A stretch of DNA of 64,000 bases from Corallococcus silvisoli (lineage in GTDB: Bacteria > Myxococcota > Myxococcia > Myxococcales > Myxococcaceae): the NCBI RefSeq assembly GCF_009909145.1, contig NZ_JAAAPJ010000006.1, positions 124,001 to 188,000 on the forward strand. The letters are read 5' to 3'. Positions 54,414 through 63,798 of the stretch are shown piece by piece. A program made the translations under genes and the position numbers. Below the pieces are notes generated by a model. It saw only the letters and a program-made list of their open reading frames with translations, ran no database searches and was not told the origin of the DNA. How positions within the stretch are numbered: the stretch's first letter is position 1; each line of letters opens with the position of its first letter.

Positions 54414-56624
54414 CTACTCCGGCTTGGCGCTGATGACCGGGCTGGGCGCCACGGTGCCGCCCTTGCTGCTCGTCTCGAGCGCGTCCGCGACCAGCTCCGT
54501 GATGTCCTTGACCTGGATCTGCTCGCGGCCGGTGTCGTTCTTCGCGTCGTTGAGCATCGTGGAGCAGAACGGGCAGGCCACCGCGACGATGCCCTTGCCA
54601 CCCTGCTCCTTGTAGTCGCCCACCATGCCGGGCTTCTTCTTGTCCGCGGCGTCGGGGAAGGGCGTGGACGGGTCCTCCGCGTGCTTGAGCGTGAGGGCCA
54701 CCTCGTTCATGCGGTTGTGGTTGATGCGCGTGCCGATGTGCTCCTCCATCCACATCCGGCCGCCACCCGCGCCGCAGCAGAAGCCCTCGCGCTGGCTGCG
54801 CTGCATCTCCACCACCTCCAGGCCCGGGATGCTCTTGAGCACTTCACGGGGCGCGTCGTACACGCCGTTGTGCCGGCCCAGGTAGCAGGGGTCGTGGTAG
54901 GTCAGCTTCGTTCCGGCGTTCATCACAGAGGACAGCTTGATGCGCTTGTCCTTGAGCAGCTCGTTGATGAGCTGCGTGTGGTTGATGACGCGGTACTCGC
55001 CGCCGAACTCCGGGTACTCGTTCTTGATGGTGTTGAAGCAGTGCGGGCACTGGGTGATGACCGCCTTCACGCCCATCGCGTTCCAGGACTCGACGTTCGT
55101 CTTGGCCAGCGTCTGGTACAGGTACTCGTTGCCCATGCGGCGCGCGGAGTCGCCGTTGCACATCTCCTGCTTGGACAGCGTCGCGAAGGACACGCCCGCC
55201 TCGCGCATGATCTTCACCAGCGCGCGGCTCACCTTCTTCTGCTTGTCGTCGTAGCTGCCCGCGCAGCCCACGAAGAAGAGGTACTCGTATTCGCCGCCGT
55301 CACCCCAGGTGGGCAGCGCCAGGTCCTCCGCCCACTCGTCGCGCCGGTCCTGGCCCAGGCCCCAGGGGTTGCCCTGGCGCTCCATGCCCTCGAACACGCG
55401 CTGGATCTCCGGCGGGAACTCCGCCTTCACCTGCACCTGGTAGCGGCGCATGTCGATGAGGCGCGGGACGTTCTCGATGAACACCGGGCAGGCCTGCTCG
55501 CACCAGCCGCAGCTGGTGCACGCCCACACCGTCTCCGCCTTCAGCGCGCTGCCGACGATCTCCGGCAGGGGCTCCTTCACGCCGTGGGGGCCGTAGCCCT
55601 CCTCCACCCAGCGCTCGTTGTCCCAGAGCCAGTGCTTCAGGTCCTGGTTCACGGCCTTGTGCGTGAGCGGCTTGCCCGTGATGTACGTGGGACAGTGCGT
55701 CTGGCACCGGCCGCACTCCGTACAGGAGTACAGGTCCAGGCCGTTCTTCCAGGTGAGGTCCTTCACCGTGGCGGCGCCGAACTCCTCCTTCTCCAGGTTC
55801 GGCGTGGACAGCTTGCCGGTGGAGTGCGTGCGCTGGAAGAAGACGTTGGGCAGGCCCGTGATGATGTGGAAGTGCTTGCCCAGCGGCAGGAAGTTCAGGA
55901 ACGCCAGGATGATGGTCAGGTGGGTGAAGAATCCCGCCACGCCCACCACGTGCGCCGCCGTGGGGCCCAGCGGCATCATCAGCAGGCCGGTCAGGCTGGT
56001 GATGGGCTCCCACCACAGCAGCGAGGCCGGCGCCGTCGGCACGTGCGAGGCGCCCATGGACACCTGCTGCGCGGCGGCATGCGCGGCCACGATGTGGCTG
56101 CCGCCGAAGAGGAACTCGGTGATCATCAGGCCCGCGATGAAGCCCAGGATGAGGTACGCCTCCCACGACTGGGACATGCGGTCCGGCTTCACCTTCCAGC
56201 GCGTCCACACGAAGTACGCCACGCCCAGCAGCGCCAGCGCCGCCACCGCGTCCTTCACCAGCAGGTAGACCTTGTAGAGCGCGAGCAGCGGCGGCGCGGC
56301 GTCCCACGCCGGGTGGCTCATGTCGGTGAGCACGTCCAGCGCGTTGGACGAGAAGCCCATCACGAACAGCATGATGGTGCGCACCGCCAGCACCATGAAC
56401 GCCGCGTAGATGAAGATGTGGAACAGGCCCGGCGTGAACTCCTCCGGATCCACCATGCGCTTCTGCCCCAACCCGAAGCGCACCAGCTGCGCCACGCGGT
56501 AGGGGATGTGGTCCAGCCGGTTCTCCTTCTTCATCGCGAGCAGCACGCCCACGCGGCCGGACATCGTGATGACGAAGATGGAGACAGCGCCTGCGAGCAG
56601 CAGGCCAGTGATGATGGGGTTCAT
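54414..56624 (-). CDS. EMO-type Fe-S membrane oxidoreductase (HdrD/NarI-like fusion)
   Basis: A 736-residue fusion. About five or six transmembrane helices (residues 5-260) resemble a NarI-type haem b domain, with several His in the helices. They are followed by two ferredoxin-like clusters ([12 protein letters not shown] and [12 protein letters not shown] at about 303-390) and two CCG domains ([41 protein letters not shown]). The layout matches the proposed EtfAB:menaquinone oxidoreductase (EMO), which passes electrons from acyl-CoA dehydrogenation via ETF to quinone. No etfAB genes are in the window. Confidence 0.92.
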   Translation of the reverse strand: MNPIITGLLLAGAVSIFVITMSGRVGVLLAMKKENRLDHIPYRVAQLVRFGLGQKRMVDPEEFTPGLFHIFIYAAFMVLAVRTIMLFVMGFSSNALDVLTDMSHPAWDAAPPLLALYKVYLLVKDAVAALALLGVAYFVWTRWKVKPDRMSQSWEAYLILGFIAGLMITEFLFGGSHIVAAHAAAQQVSMGASHVPTAPASLLWWEPITSLTGLLMMPLGPTAAHVVGVAGFFTHLTIILAFLNFLPLGKHFHIITGLPNVFFQRTHSTGKLSTPNLEKEEFGAATVKDLTWKNGLDLYSCTECGRCQTHCPTYITGKPLTHKAVNQDLKHWLWDNERWVEEGYGPHGVKEPLPEIVGSALKAETVWACTSCGWCEQACPVFIENVPRLIDMRRYQVQVKAEFPPEIQRVFEGMERQGNPWGLGQDRRDEWAEDLALPTWGDGGEYEYLFFVGCAGSYDDKQKKVSRALVKIMREAGVSFATLSKQEMCNGDSARRMGNEYLYQTLAKTNVESWNAMGVKAVITQCPHCFNTIKNEYPEFGGEYRVINHTQLINELLKDKRIKLSSVMNAGTKLTYHDPCYLGRHNGVYDAPREVLKSIPGLEVVEMQRSQREGFCCGAGGGRMWMEEHIGTRINHNRMNEVALTLKHAEDPSTPFPDAADKKKPGMVGDYKEQGGKGIVAVACPFCSTMLNDAKNDTGREQIQVKDITELVADALETSSKGGTVAPSPVISAKPE

Positions 56625-57099
56625 GGAACCTCGGAAACCTCTGGGGCCGCACGGCGAAGAACGCCGGGTTGCCGCGTTGCGGCAATTCTGGAGTGGCTGT
56701 CAACCCTAGCAGGGGTGATTCGCGAATCAAGCACCGAGCGGAAACCCGTGCCTGGTGACAGGCCACCCCGCGATTCCGCACCGGTTTCCAGGCCGGTGTC
56801 CAACGGGGCCGCGCACCCCTGTCCAATGCTGGAAACCCGGCCGGGAGCACGGCCGGAACCCCCGCCGGGCCTGTTGGATGGCAGGCGGGCGGACGTGCCC
56901 TGAATAACGTCCGCGAAACTTTGGGGGCCCGAGGGCTTTACAAAACCGAGGCGGCGCCCCAAAATGTTCGTAAATCGGTCAAGAAGTGCTTGTAAAGGGC
57001 CCGCATGGGGCAGGCCCGGGTGACCGACGCAGGGCGTCCAAGGGGACGCGAGCCGTCAAGGCCGTACACCCCGTGAACGGAGCGCCCAGGGAGCCGGAC
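56625..57099. other. Intergenic region with nested dyads
   Basis: 475 bases before the small acidic-protein gene. The part from 56917 to 57004 is rich in pairable segments, including CTTTACAA (56936-56943) with TTGTAAAG (56990-56997), GGGGGCCC with GGGCCC, and TTTGGGG with CCCCAAA. It is locally AT-richer. No gene is seen. Confidence 0.5.
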
Positions 57100-57264
57100 A
57101 TGAGCCACGACGAGAGCACGTATCTGGACGAGGGGCGGGACTACCTGGACCTGGGCGACGAAGGTGAGAGTGGACGGGCGGTGCTGCCCCTGCAGCCCAC
57201 CGAGGACCGGCGCTGGGGGCACCTGGACGAAGAGGCCTGGGGCGGCTGGAGCGTGGTGGAGTGA
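57100..57264 (+). CDS. Small acidic protein
   Basis: A 54-residue acidic protein (MSHDESTYLDEGRDYLDLGD) with a C-terminal Trp-rich end. Codons are strongly G/C-ending, a GGGAG ribosome binding site precedes the ATG, and a terminator follows 6 bases after the stop. These together support a real gene. The function is unknown. Confidence 0.55.
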   Translation: MSHDESTYLDEGRDYLDLGDEGESGRAVLPLQPTEDRRWGHLDEEAWGGWSVVE

Positions 57265-57270
57265 GCCGGG

Positions 57271-57300
57271 GCCCCCGCGTCCGGTGGACTGCGCGGGGGC
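57271..57300 (+). terminator. Terminator of small acidic-protein gene
   Basis: A 9-bp GCCCCCGCG/CGCGGGGGC stem with a 12-base loop, followed by attcgttg. Confidence 0.6.
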
Positions 57301-57745
57301 ATTCGTTGAGAGGTCCGGGGGGCGGCTTGCACTCCCGGAAGTTGATGCAGTGCGCTGACGCAGCGGCGCTCCCCGCCTCCGGGCCGGGTCGAGCCCCTGG
57401 CGCGTGACCCCGGGATGACCGGTCCCCAAGTCCGCATGAAGTAAATCCGTAAAGCGTTGAACGGTTCTGTTGAGCGCTGGGCTCGCGGGGGTGACCCAGG
57501 GCCTCTCCAGGCGCTCCGGGCGGGTTGCGCGGGGGTGATCGCTGGCCACGCCGGGGCGCGGAACCGTGGGGACGTGGTCGGGCAGGACACGTTGCTTTCA
57601 CGACCGGAAACCCGACATCCTGCCGAAGCAAGCGGCAGGACCTCCGGGACGGACGTGGGCCTTGGGCCCGGGAGTTCGGGGCCTGGGAGCGTCTTCGCGA
57701 CGGATTCGCGGCAGGATGGGCCCCACCCACCATGCGGGAGTGCGG
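57301..57745. other. Intergenic region
   Basis: 445 bases before the VWA gene without a clear gene. GTAAATCCGTAAAG at 57441-57454 differs in two positions from GTAAATCGGTCAAG at 56970-56983 in the earlier gap, a possible shared binding site. Confidence 0.4.
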
Positions 57746-59101
57746 ATGAAGCAGACGGCCTGGGCGGTGGAGCGCGACGCGGAGAGCGGCCGCGAAGTGC
57801 TGCTGCTCGTGACCCTGGAGGCCGAAGCGGAGACGCCTCGGGCCCCGGTGGCGGTGAACCTGGTCATCGATCGCAGCGCGTCCATGCGGGGCGCGCCCCT
57901 GGCGGCGGCGGTGGAGGCGGCGCGCGCGCTGGTGGAGCGCGCGGGCCCGCGCGACTACGTGGGGCTGCTCACCTTCGACGCGGACGCCGAGCAGGTGCTG
58001 CCCGTGCGCGCCATGGACGCGAGCGCCAAGGCGTCCTTCCTGAAGACGCTGTCGCGCCTGGAGTCGGGTGAGGGCACCGCGCTGCACGAGGCCGTGGAGC
58101 GCGGCGCGGAGGCCGTGCGGCGCGTGCTGGTGCCGGGGGCCCGGCCGCAGCTGCTGATGCTCACGGACGGCGAGCCCTCCGTGGGGCCCACCGCCCTGGG
58201 CGAGTTCAAGGTGCTGGGCCAGCGGGTGTCGGACTCCGGCGTGGCGCTGCACGCGCTGGGGTTGGGGCGGCACTACCTGCCCGAGATCCTGGAGGCGCTC
58301 ACGGGCCCGTCCGGCACGGGCTTCACGCACGTGGACGACGCGGAGGGGCTGCCGCTGGCGGTGGGCGCGCTGGGCGCGGAGCTGTTCGGCGAGGTGGTGT
58401 CCGACGCGCGCGTGTACGTGCTGCCCACGGGGTTCGCGGACCTGCGTTGCCGCCACCGCTACCCGTCGCGCGTGGAAGGGGACGCGATGAGCGCCGCGCT
58501 GGGGGCGGTGTCGCACGCGTTCCCGCGCCGGGTCCTCTTCGCGGGCGTGCTGGAGAAGGGGGACTGGAACCTCACCGTCACCGCCTCGTACACGGAGAAC
58601 AACGACACCCGCCGGCTGTCCGTGCCTGTGACACGCCTGTTGCCGGACAGTGACGAGGGCCGCTTCGTGCGCGCCGTGTCCGCGGAGCTGGAGCTGGTCT
58701 CCTTCGAGGCCGCCGCGTGGAAGGCGCTCGCCCGCAGACAGCAGGACGCGGCGGAGCGGGCGCTCGAGGGCGCGGACAAGGGGCTCTACAAGCTCGCTCG
58801 CCTGGGCTCGTCGGACGTCCCCGCGCAGCGGCACGTGGACCGGCTGGCGGACCTGAGACGGGCGGTGGAGCGACGGGCGGCCCAGCCGTCCGCGCTGGGC
58901 GTGCGCCGGGCCCAGTCCGAGGTGTCGCGCATCACCATGAGCCGCATCGGGCCGGCGTTCCCGGTCGCCGCCCAGGGGGTCCCTCCGCCTCCGGCGGCGC
59001 GCGCGGCCCTGCCCGCGGTGGCGAGTGGCGGTGCCCCTCCGGCGGCGACGCTGGACAGCGGGGCGCTGCTGCCCTGGAAGACGGGTGGCGGAGAGTCGTA
59101 A
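57746..59101 (+). CDS. VWA-domain protein
   Basis: A 451-residue soluble protein with a von Willebrand A domain at about 30-200 and an intact metal-binding DRSAS (MIDAS; LVIDRSASMRGAPL). A beta-sandwich-like part follows (about 205-310; VLPTGFADLRCRHRYPSRVE), then a helical part (310-390) and a Pro/Ala-rich tail. The ATG at 57746 has GGGAG 6 bases upstream. There is no signal peptide, so it acts in the cytoplasm, perhaps as an assembly or signalling scaffold. No MoxR ATPase is adjacent, unlike in many VWA operons. Confidence 0.88.
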   Translation: MKQTAWAVERDAESGREVLLLVTLEAEAETPRAPVAVNLVIDRSASMRGAPLAAAVEAARALVERAGPRDYVGLLTFDADAEQVLPVRAMDASAKASFLKTLSRLESGEGTALHEAVERGAEAVRRVLVPGARPQLLMLTDGEPSVGPTALGEFKVLGQRVSDSGVALHALGLGRHYLPEILEALTGPSGTGFTHVDDAEGLPLAVGALGAELFGEVVSDARVYVLPTGFADLRCRHRYPSRVEGDAMSAALGAVSHAFPRRVLFAGVLEKGDWNLTVTASYTENNDTRRLSVPVTRLLPDSDEGRFVRAVSAELELVSFEAAAWKALARRQQDAAERALEGADKGLYKLARLGSSDVPAQRHVDRLADLRRAVERRAAQPSALGVRRAQSEVSRITMSRIGPAFPVAAQGVPPPPAARAALPAVASGGAPPAATLDSGALLPWKTGGGES

Positions 59102-59265
59102 CCCGGCGGGCCTCCGGTGCGTACGAGGGTGCGTGGGGTCCTCACAGGCCCCCGGCGCCGGGCGTGCGGGTGTGCGGAATGCCTGTCCGCCTGGAAGGTT
59201 GAGTGCACCCCGCGGGGACGCATCCCAGGTAGCACGGCGTTTCCAGGTGAATTAACGGGAGTCGC

Positions 59266-61581
59266 ATGACGCATCCGTGGAGCAAGAGGTCTGGAAGCCG
59301 GCTCGGTGGGCTGGGAGTGGCGGGCGTGTTGCTGCTGGCGACGGTGGCCCAGGCCGCGCTGCCGTCCACCGCCGTGGGCAGCACCGCACCCGACGAGGGC
59401 GACCCGCGCCTGGAGGGAGCGCTGCTCCTGGATGCCACGCAGGTGAAGGCGGGCGGCGACTTTCGCGTGGGAGTGCGCCTCAAGCTGGACCCGGAGTGGC
59501 ACGTCTACTGGAAGAACCCGGGAGACTCGGGGCTGGCCACGGAGGTGTCGTGGGATGCGCCGGGCGTCCAGGTGGGTGACCTGCGCTGGCCCTTCCCCAG
59601 CACGTTCCGCACGCCGGACGGCTTCATCACCACGCACGGCTACCACGACGAGGTGCTGCTGTTCGCGCCCGCGCACGTGTCGGAGCAGGCCCAGGGCACG
59701 CTGACGGTGTCCGCGGCGGTGGATGCGCTCGCGTGCAAGGTGCACTGCATCCCCGCGCAGCTGGTGCTGTCGCGCACGCTGCCGGTGGGGCCGGAGACGG
59801 TGACGGACGCGGAGTTCGCGCCGCTGTTCGACGCCTCGCAGGCCCAGGTGCCCGCGCCGGTGGGCGGCCAGGGCGCGCCGCGCGTGGCCCTGGCGCTGGA
59901 TGGCACGACGCTCACCGCGGGCAAGCCCTTCACGGGCACGCTCACCGTGACGGCGGCGGACGGCAAGCCGTTCGCGGGCGGCGTGGAGGGTGACTTCTTC
60001 GTGCCTGGCCGCATCGCGGGCGTGGACCGCGTGGCGTTGAAGCAGAAGGCGCCGGGGACGTTCGCGCTGGAGGGGCAGGCGTCGTCGGTGGTGCCCAAGG
60101 GCGAGCCCCGGCTCACCGGTGCGCTGCGCCTGGGCACGCGGGCCACGGGCTTCACGGCGGTGGACGTGGACACGGCGCTCGCGCCGGTGGTGGCGGATGG
60201 GGCGGTGGCGGAAGCTGCGCCGTTGAAGCTGCCGTCGATGAAGGACGCGGTGGGCAAGGTGAAGCCGGCGGCGGCCGCGCCGGTCGCGGCGGAGTCGTCC
60301 ATGGGGTTGGGGCTCGCGCTGCTGTTCGCGTTCCTGGGCGGCGCGCTGCTCAACCTGATGCCGTGCGTGTTCCCGGTGCTGGCCATCAAGGCGTATGGCT
60401 TCGCGCGGCTGGTGCAGGAGGAGAAGGGGAAGGTGGTGCCGCACGCCCTGGCGTACGCGGGTGGCATCGTGGCGACGATGCTGCTCCTGGCGGGCGCGGT
60501 GCTGGCGGTGCGCGCGGGCGGCAGCAGCGTGGGCTGGGGCTTCCAGTTCCAGGAGCCGCTGTTCGTCGCGGGCGTGAGCGCGGTGGTGGTGGCGTTCGCG
60601 CTGAACCTCTTCGGGGTCTACACGCTGGGCGCGGACGGCACGGCGCTGGCGGGCAAGGTGGACCAGAGCCACGGCCTGCTGCGCAGCGCGGGTGAAGGCG
60701 TGCTGGCGGTGGTGCTGGCCACGCCGTGTTCGGCGCCGCTGTTGGGCACGGCGGTGGGCTTCGCCTTCGCGGCGGGCGCGGCCACGGTGGTGGCGGTGTT
60801 CCTGGCGCTGGGGTTGGGGCTGGCGCTGCCCTTCTGTGTGCTGGTGCTGGTGCCGGGCCTGGCGAAGCGGCTGCCGAAGCCGGGCATGTGGATGGAGCGC
60901 GGCAAGCAGTTCCTGGGCTTCGCGCTCCTGGGCACGACGGTGTGGCTGGTGTGGGTGATGGGCGGTCTGGCGGGGGTGGATGGCATGGCGCGGCTGCTCG
61001 CGTTCCTCATCGCGGTGGGCCTGGGCACGTGGCTGTACGGCCAGTCGCAGGGGCTGGAGGGGGGACGCCGGGGCGTGACGGTGGCGTTGGCGGTGCTGGT
61101 GCTGGTGGGCTCGGGCGCGGTGGCGCTGCGCTTCGACGAGGCGCAGGCGTCGCTGGAGACGCGCGGGGCGGTGGCGTCGTCGCACGGCGGGGCGCAGCCC
61201 TGGGACGAGGCGGCGGTGTCCGCGGCGCTGGCGGCGGGGCAGCCGGTGTTCGTGGACTTCACGGCGGACTGGTGCCTCACGTGCAAGTTCAACGAGCGCA
61301 CCGTGCTGTCGCGCGACGACGTGCGGCAGGCGTTCCTGAAGCACAACGTGGCCTTCTTCGTGGCGGACTGGACGCGGCGGGACGCGCGCATCACGACGAA
61401 GCTGGCGGAGCATGGCCGCGCGGGCGTGCCGATGTATCTGGTCCTGAGCCCGGGTGCGCCGGACGCGCCCGAGGTGCTCAACGAGCTGCTCACCGCCGAC
61501 AGCGTGATTCAGGCGGTGCAGCGCGCGGCGGAGTGCGGGTCGCCGCTGAAGGGTGGCTCGGTGGTGTGTGCCCGGCACTGA
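59266..61581 (+). CDS. DsbD-like transmembrane thiol-disulfide reductase
   Basis: A 771-residue protein. A signal peptide comes first, then an N-terminal periplasmic beta domain (about 45-330) with Cys in LACKVHCIP. Eight or so transmembrane helices carry the redox pair Cys367 (LMPCVFPVLAIKAYGF) and Cys488 (ATPCSAPLLG). A C-terminal thioredoxin domain has Cys670-LT-Cys673 (DWCLTCKFNE). It moves electrons from cytoplasmic thioredoxin across the inner membrane to periplasmic thiols, like DsbD/ScsB. The following gene encodes a thioredoxin-fold exported partner, a likely substrate. Confidence 0.92.
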   Translation: MTHPWSKRSGSRLGGLGVAGVLLLATVAQAALPSTAVGSTAPDEGDPRLEGALLLDATQVKAGGDFRVGVRLKLDPEWHVYWKNPGDSGLATEVSWDAPGVQVGDLRWPFPSTFRTPDGFITTHGYHDEVLLFAPAHVSEQAQGTLTVSAAVDALACKVHCIPAQLVLSRTLPVGPETVTDAEFAPLFDASQAQVPAPVGGQGAPRVALALDGTTLTAGKPFTGTLTVTAADGKPFAGGVEGDFFVPGRIAGVDRVALKQKAPGTFALEGQASSVVPKGEPRLTGALRLGTRATGFTAVDVDTALAPVVADGAVAEAAPLKLPSMKDAVGKVKPAAAAPVAAESSMGLGLALLFAFLGGALLNLMPCVFPVLAIKAYGFARLVQEEKGKVVPHALAYAGGIVATMLLLAGAVLAVRAGGSSVGWGFQFQEPLFVAGVSAVVVAFALNLFGVYTLGADGTALAGKVDQSHGLLRSAGEGVLAVVLATPCSAPLLGTAVGFAFAAGAATVVAVFLALGLGLALPFCVLVLVPGLAKRLPKPGMWMERGKQFLGFALLGTTVWLVWVMGGLAGVDGMARLLAFLIAVGLGTWLYGQSQGLEGGRRGVTVALAVLVLVGSGAVALRFDEAQASLETRGAVASSHGGAQPWDEAAVSAALAAGQPVFVDFTADWCLTCKFNERTVLSRDDVRQAFLKHNVAFFVADWTRRDARITTKLAEHGRAGVPMYLVLSPGAPDAPEVLNELLTADSVIQAVQRAAECGSPLKGGSVVCARH

Positions 61582-61645
61582 GTCGGGAAGTGAAGTGGCA
61601 GCGCCGGTGTTGGTTCGCAGCTTTCAACTCTCTGGAGGTCCCGTC

Positions 61646-62233
61646 ATGAAGCAGGTCTTCAAGGCACTCGCGCTTACCGTTGCGTTCGTGGGCACCCCCG
61701 TCCTGGCCGCGGACTCCGCGGAGGTGGGCAAGCCCGCTCCGGCGTTCACGCTCAAGGACGAGGCGGGCAAGGCCCACTCGCTGTCGGAGTACAAGGGCAA
61801 GGTCGTGGTCCTCGAGTGGACGAACCCGGAGTGTCCGTTCGTGAAGCGGCACTACGAGGCCAAGACGATGCAGACGACGCAGAAGGGCTTCGATGCGAAG
61901 AAGGTGGTGTGGCTGACGGTGGATTCGTCCTCCACGCACTCCGCGAAGACCGCGGCGGACTGGAAGAAGAAGGAGGGCTTCAGCCAGCCGGTGCTGCTCG
62001 ACACGGACGGTGCGGTGGGCAAGAGCTACGCGGCGAAGACGACGCCGCACATGTACGTCATCGACGGTGAGGGCGTGGTCCGCTACGCGGGCGCCATCGA
62101 CGATGATCCGCGCGGCAAGAACACCGCGAAGGTCAACTACGTGAAGACGGCGGTGGACGCGCTCCTCACCGGCCAGCAGGTGCCGACCGCGACCTCCGAG
62201 CCGTACGGCTGCTCCGTGAAGTACAAGAGCTGA
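61646..62233 (+). CDS. Exported redoxin (thioredoxin-fold) protein
   Basis: A 195-residue protein with a Sec signal peptide (TVAFVGTPVLAAD) and an AhpC/TSA-like thioredoxin fold. One active Cys63 lies in NPECPFVKRHYE, the peroxiredoxin/ResA-like position with no second Cys of a CxxC pair. A second Cys190 is in the tail (PYGCSVKY). It may be a periplasmic peroxidase or thiol carrier reduced by the upstream DsbD-like protein, from which it is 64 bases away. Confidence 0.88.
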   Translation: MKQVFKALALTVAFVGTPVLAADSAEVGKPAPAFTLKDEAGKAHSLSEYKGKVVVLEWTNPECPFVKRHYEAKTMQTTQKGFDAKKVVWLTVDSSSTHSAKTAADWKKKEGFSQPVLLDTDGAVGKSYAAKTTPHMYVIDGEGVVRYAGAIDDDPRGKNTAKVNYVKTAVDALLTGQQVPTATSEPYGCSVKYKS

Positions 62234-62260
62234 AGCACCGTTCGCCTCCGAGCGGTGGAA

Positions 62261-62294
62261 GGCCCGTGTCCCCCTGGAGGACGCGGGCTTTTTC
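62261..62294 (+). terminator. Terminator after redoxin gene
   Basis: GCCCGTGTCC/GGACGCGGGC stem (one G-T mismatch pair), then TTTTTC. It abuts the end of the convergent DUF2236 gene. Confidence 0.85.
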
Positions 62295-63285
62295 ATTTCG
62301 GCTCGCGGTGGGCGTACTTCGGGCCCAGGCCTTCGATGCGGTAGGTGTTGCCGGGGTAGGTTCGGTTGATGCTGGTCTCGACGGTGGATGGGTAGCGCTC
62401 CAGCGAGACGAAGCGTTTGACGTGCTTGCGCACCTTGAGGGCCGCGCGCGTCAGGCCCGTGACCCAGGACGGAGGGGGCTCGAACTGGATGGCGGGCAGC
62501 AGCCGCGGCGGCACCAGGCCCAGGCTGATGGGGGCCACCAGGGGGCGCAGCGGACGCGGTACCCAGCCGGCCAGGATGTCCACGGTGGACTGGGCGACGC
62601 GGTGGCTGGCCTCATCGGGGACGAACTCGCGCGCCTCGTAGTCGCGGATGAAGGCGTCGTACGCGGGCTTGTCCTCCGGGAGGTCCTTCAGGCCCATGCG
62701 CCCGCCGATTTCGCGCCAGTAATGGAACCAGGCCTCGCGCTCGTGAGCGGTGAAGGGTCGCCAGCCGAAGTCCACCATCCATTGGATGGGGAAGTCGATG
62801 AAGGTCCACAGCACGAAGAGGAAGTCCTCGTTCGGGATGCGGAAGAAGGAGTGGATGTGATTCATCTGCTCCAGGGAACGGCGCCCGGCCTCGCCCTCCC
62901 AGCCGCACTCCATGAACCGCGCGATGAGCAGCCGGGTGTCGTCGTAGCGCTTCTGACCGTGCTGGTTGAATTCACCGGTGCGGTCCAGCAGCCGGGAGAC
63001 GGAGCGGCTGCCATAGGTGTGGAAGAGCGCGATCTCCGTCGACCGCACGATGTCGAACGGGAACTCGTAGTTGGTCAGCAGGTGCACGATGCGCTGGCAG
63101 TCACGCCTCGCGTCCAGGGACTCGATTTCACGGCGCACGTCGGGCAGGCGCGGGCGCCAGAACGGCTTGCGGTAGACGGGCCCGGGCACGTGGGTGCCGT
63201 GAACCTGCCCGGTGCCCCCTGAGAAGGGACAGCCCGAAGGAGCGGTGTCCTCCGGTGCGCGTGCGTGGGATGCCGGGTCGTTCAT
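62293..63285 (-). CDS. DUF2236/MpaB-like oxygenase-family protein
   Basis: A 330-residue soluble protein of the oxygenase MpaB/latex-clearing (DUF2236) family. Seen are an early YRKPFWRP, ALFHTYGSRSVSRLL, HIHSFFRIPNEDFLFVL with family His residues, and GWRPFTAHEREAWFHYWREI. Family members bind haem b and act on lipids or polyisoprenes; no substrate can be given. The ATG at 63285 (MNDPASHARA) is preferred over upstream starts. It is monocistronic and convergent with the redoxin gene. Confidence 0.85.
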   Translation of the reverse strand: MNDPASHARAPEDTAPSGCPFSGGTGQVHGTHVPGPVYRKPFWRPRLPDVRREIESLDARRDCQRIVHLLTNYEFPFDIVRSTEIALFHTYGSRSVSRLLDRTGEFNQHGQKRYDDTRLLIARFMECGWEGEAGRRSLEQMNHIHSFFRIPNEDFLFVLWTFIDFPIQWMVDFGWRPFTAHEREAWFHYWREIGGRMGLKDLPEDKPAYDAFIRDYEAREFVPDEASHRVAQSTVDILAGWVPRPLRPLVAPISLGLVPPRLLPAIQFEPPPSWVTGLTRAALKVRKHVKRFVSLERYPSTVETSINRTYPGNTYRIEGLGPKYAHREPK

Positions 63286-63475
63286 GAAGGGCAGGCTCCG
63301 GGAGGCGAGGCGCGGCGATGCTAGCCCGGGCCACGACGGACTGCCGTACCCCGAAGGGTGAGGGGGCTGCCGGATGGGCGATGCGTCGCGCGCAGGCCGT
63401 GGGGTGGCCTTGTCGTGGGCGCGAGCGCGCCGGACCTTGTCTGGGAGGGCATGAGCCCCGGACAGGAGACGCAAC

Positions 63476-63712
63476 ATGGCCAGCAACAAGGGCACGCCGA
63501 AGACCGAGAGCGAGCGCGCCGACACCCAGAGCGCCGAGTCGCTGGAGCGTGAAGCTCGCCACCAGCGCCCAGGGACGGAGCGGGGAGATGTCACCGACGA
63601 GGACGTGGGCGAGGACCGCATCCTCCAGAAAGGCATTGGCGGCTACGGCGCGCAGAAGGGCACGGAGCCCGCCAGGGAAGCACCACCGCTCAGCGACGAC
63701 GGCGAGCGGTAG
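63476..63712 (+). CDS. Small charged protein
   Basis: A 78-residue hydrophilic protein, rich in Glu, Arg, Asp and Lys (MASNKGTPKTESERADTQSA), likely disordered. AGGAG lies 8 bases upstream of the ATG. Codon use is coding-like. No homologue was recognised. Confidence 0.6.
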   Translation: MASNKGTPKTESERADTQSAESLEREARHQRPGTERGDVTDEDVGEDRILQKGIGGYGAQKGTEPAREAPPLSDDGER

Positions 63713-63798
63713 CACTCACCGGTTCACGCGGTGCCGCTGGGGGGCATGACGCCAGGGGGCCGCTTCCTGGTGTGCCGCCGTGGCCTCCACCTGCGAGC

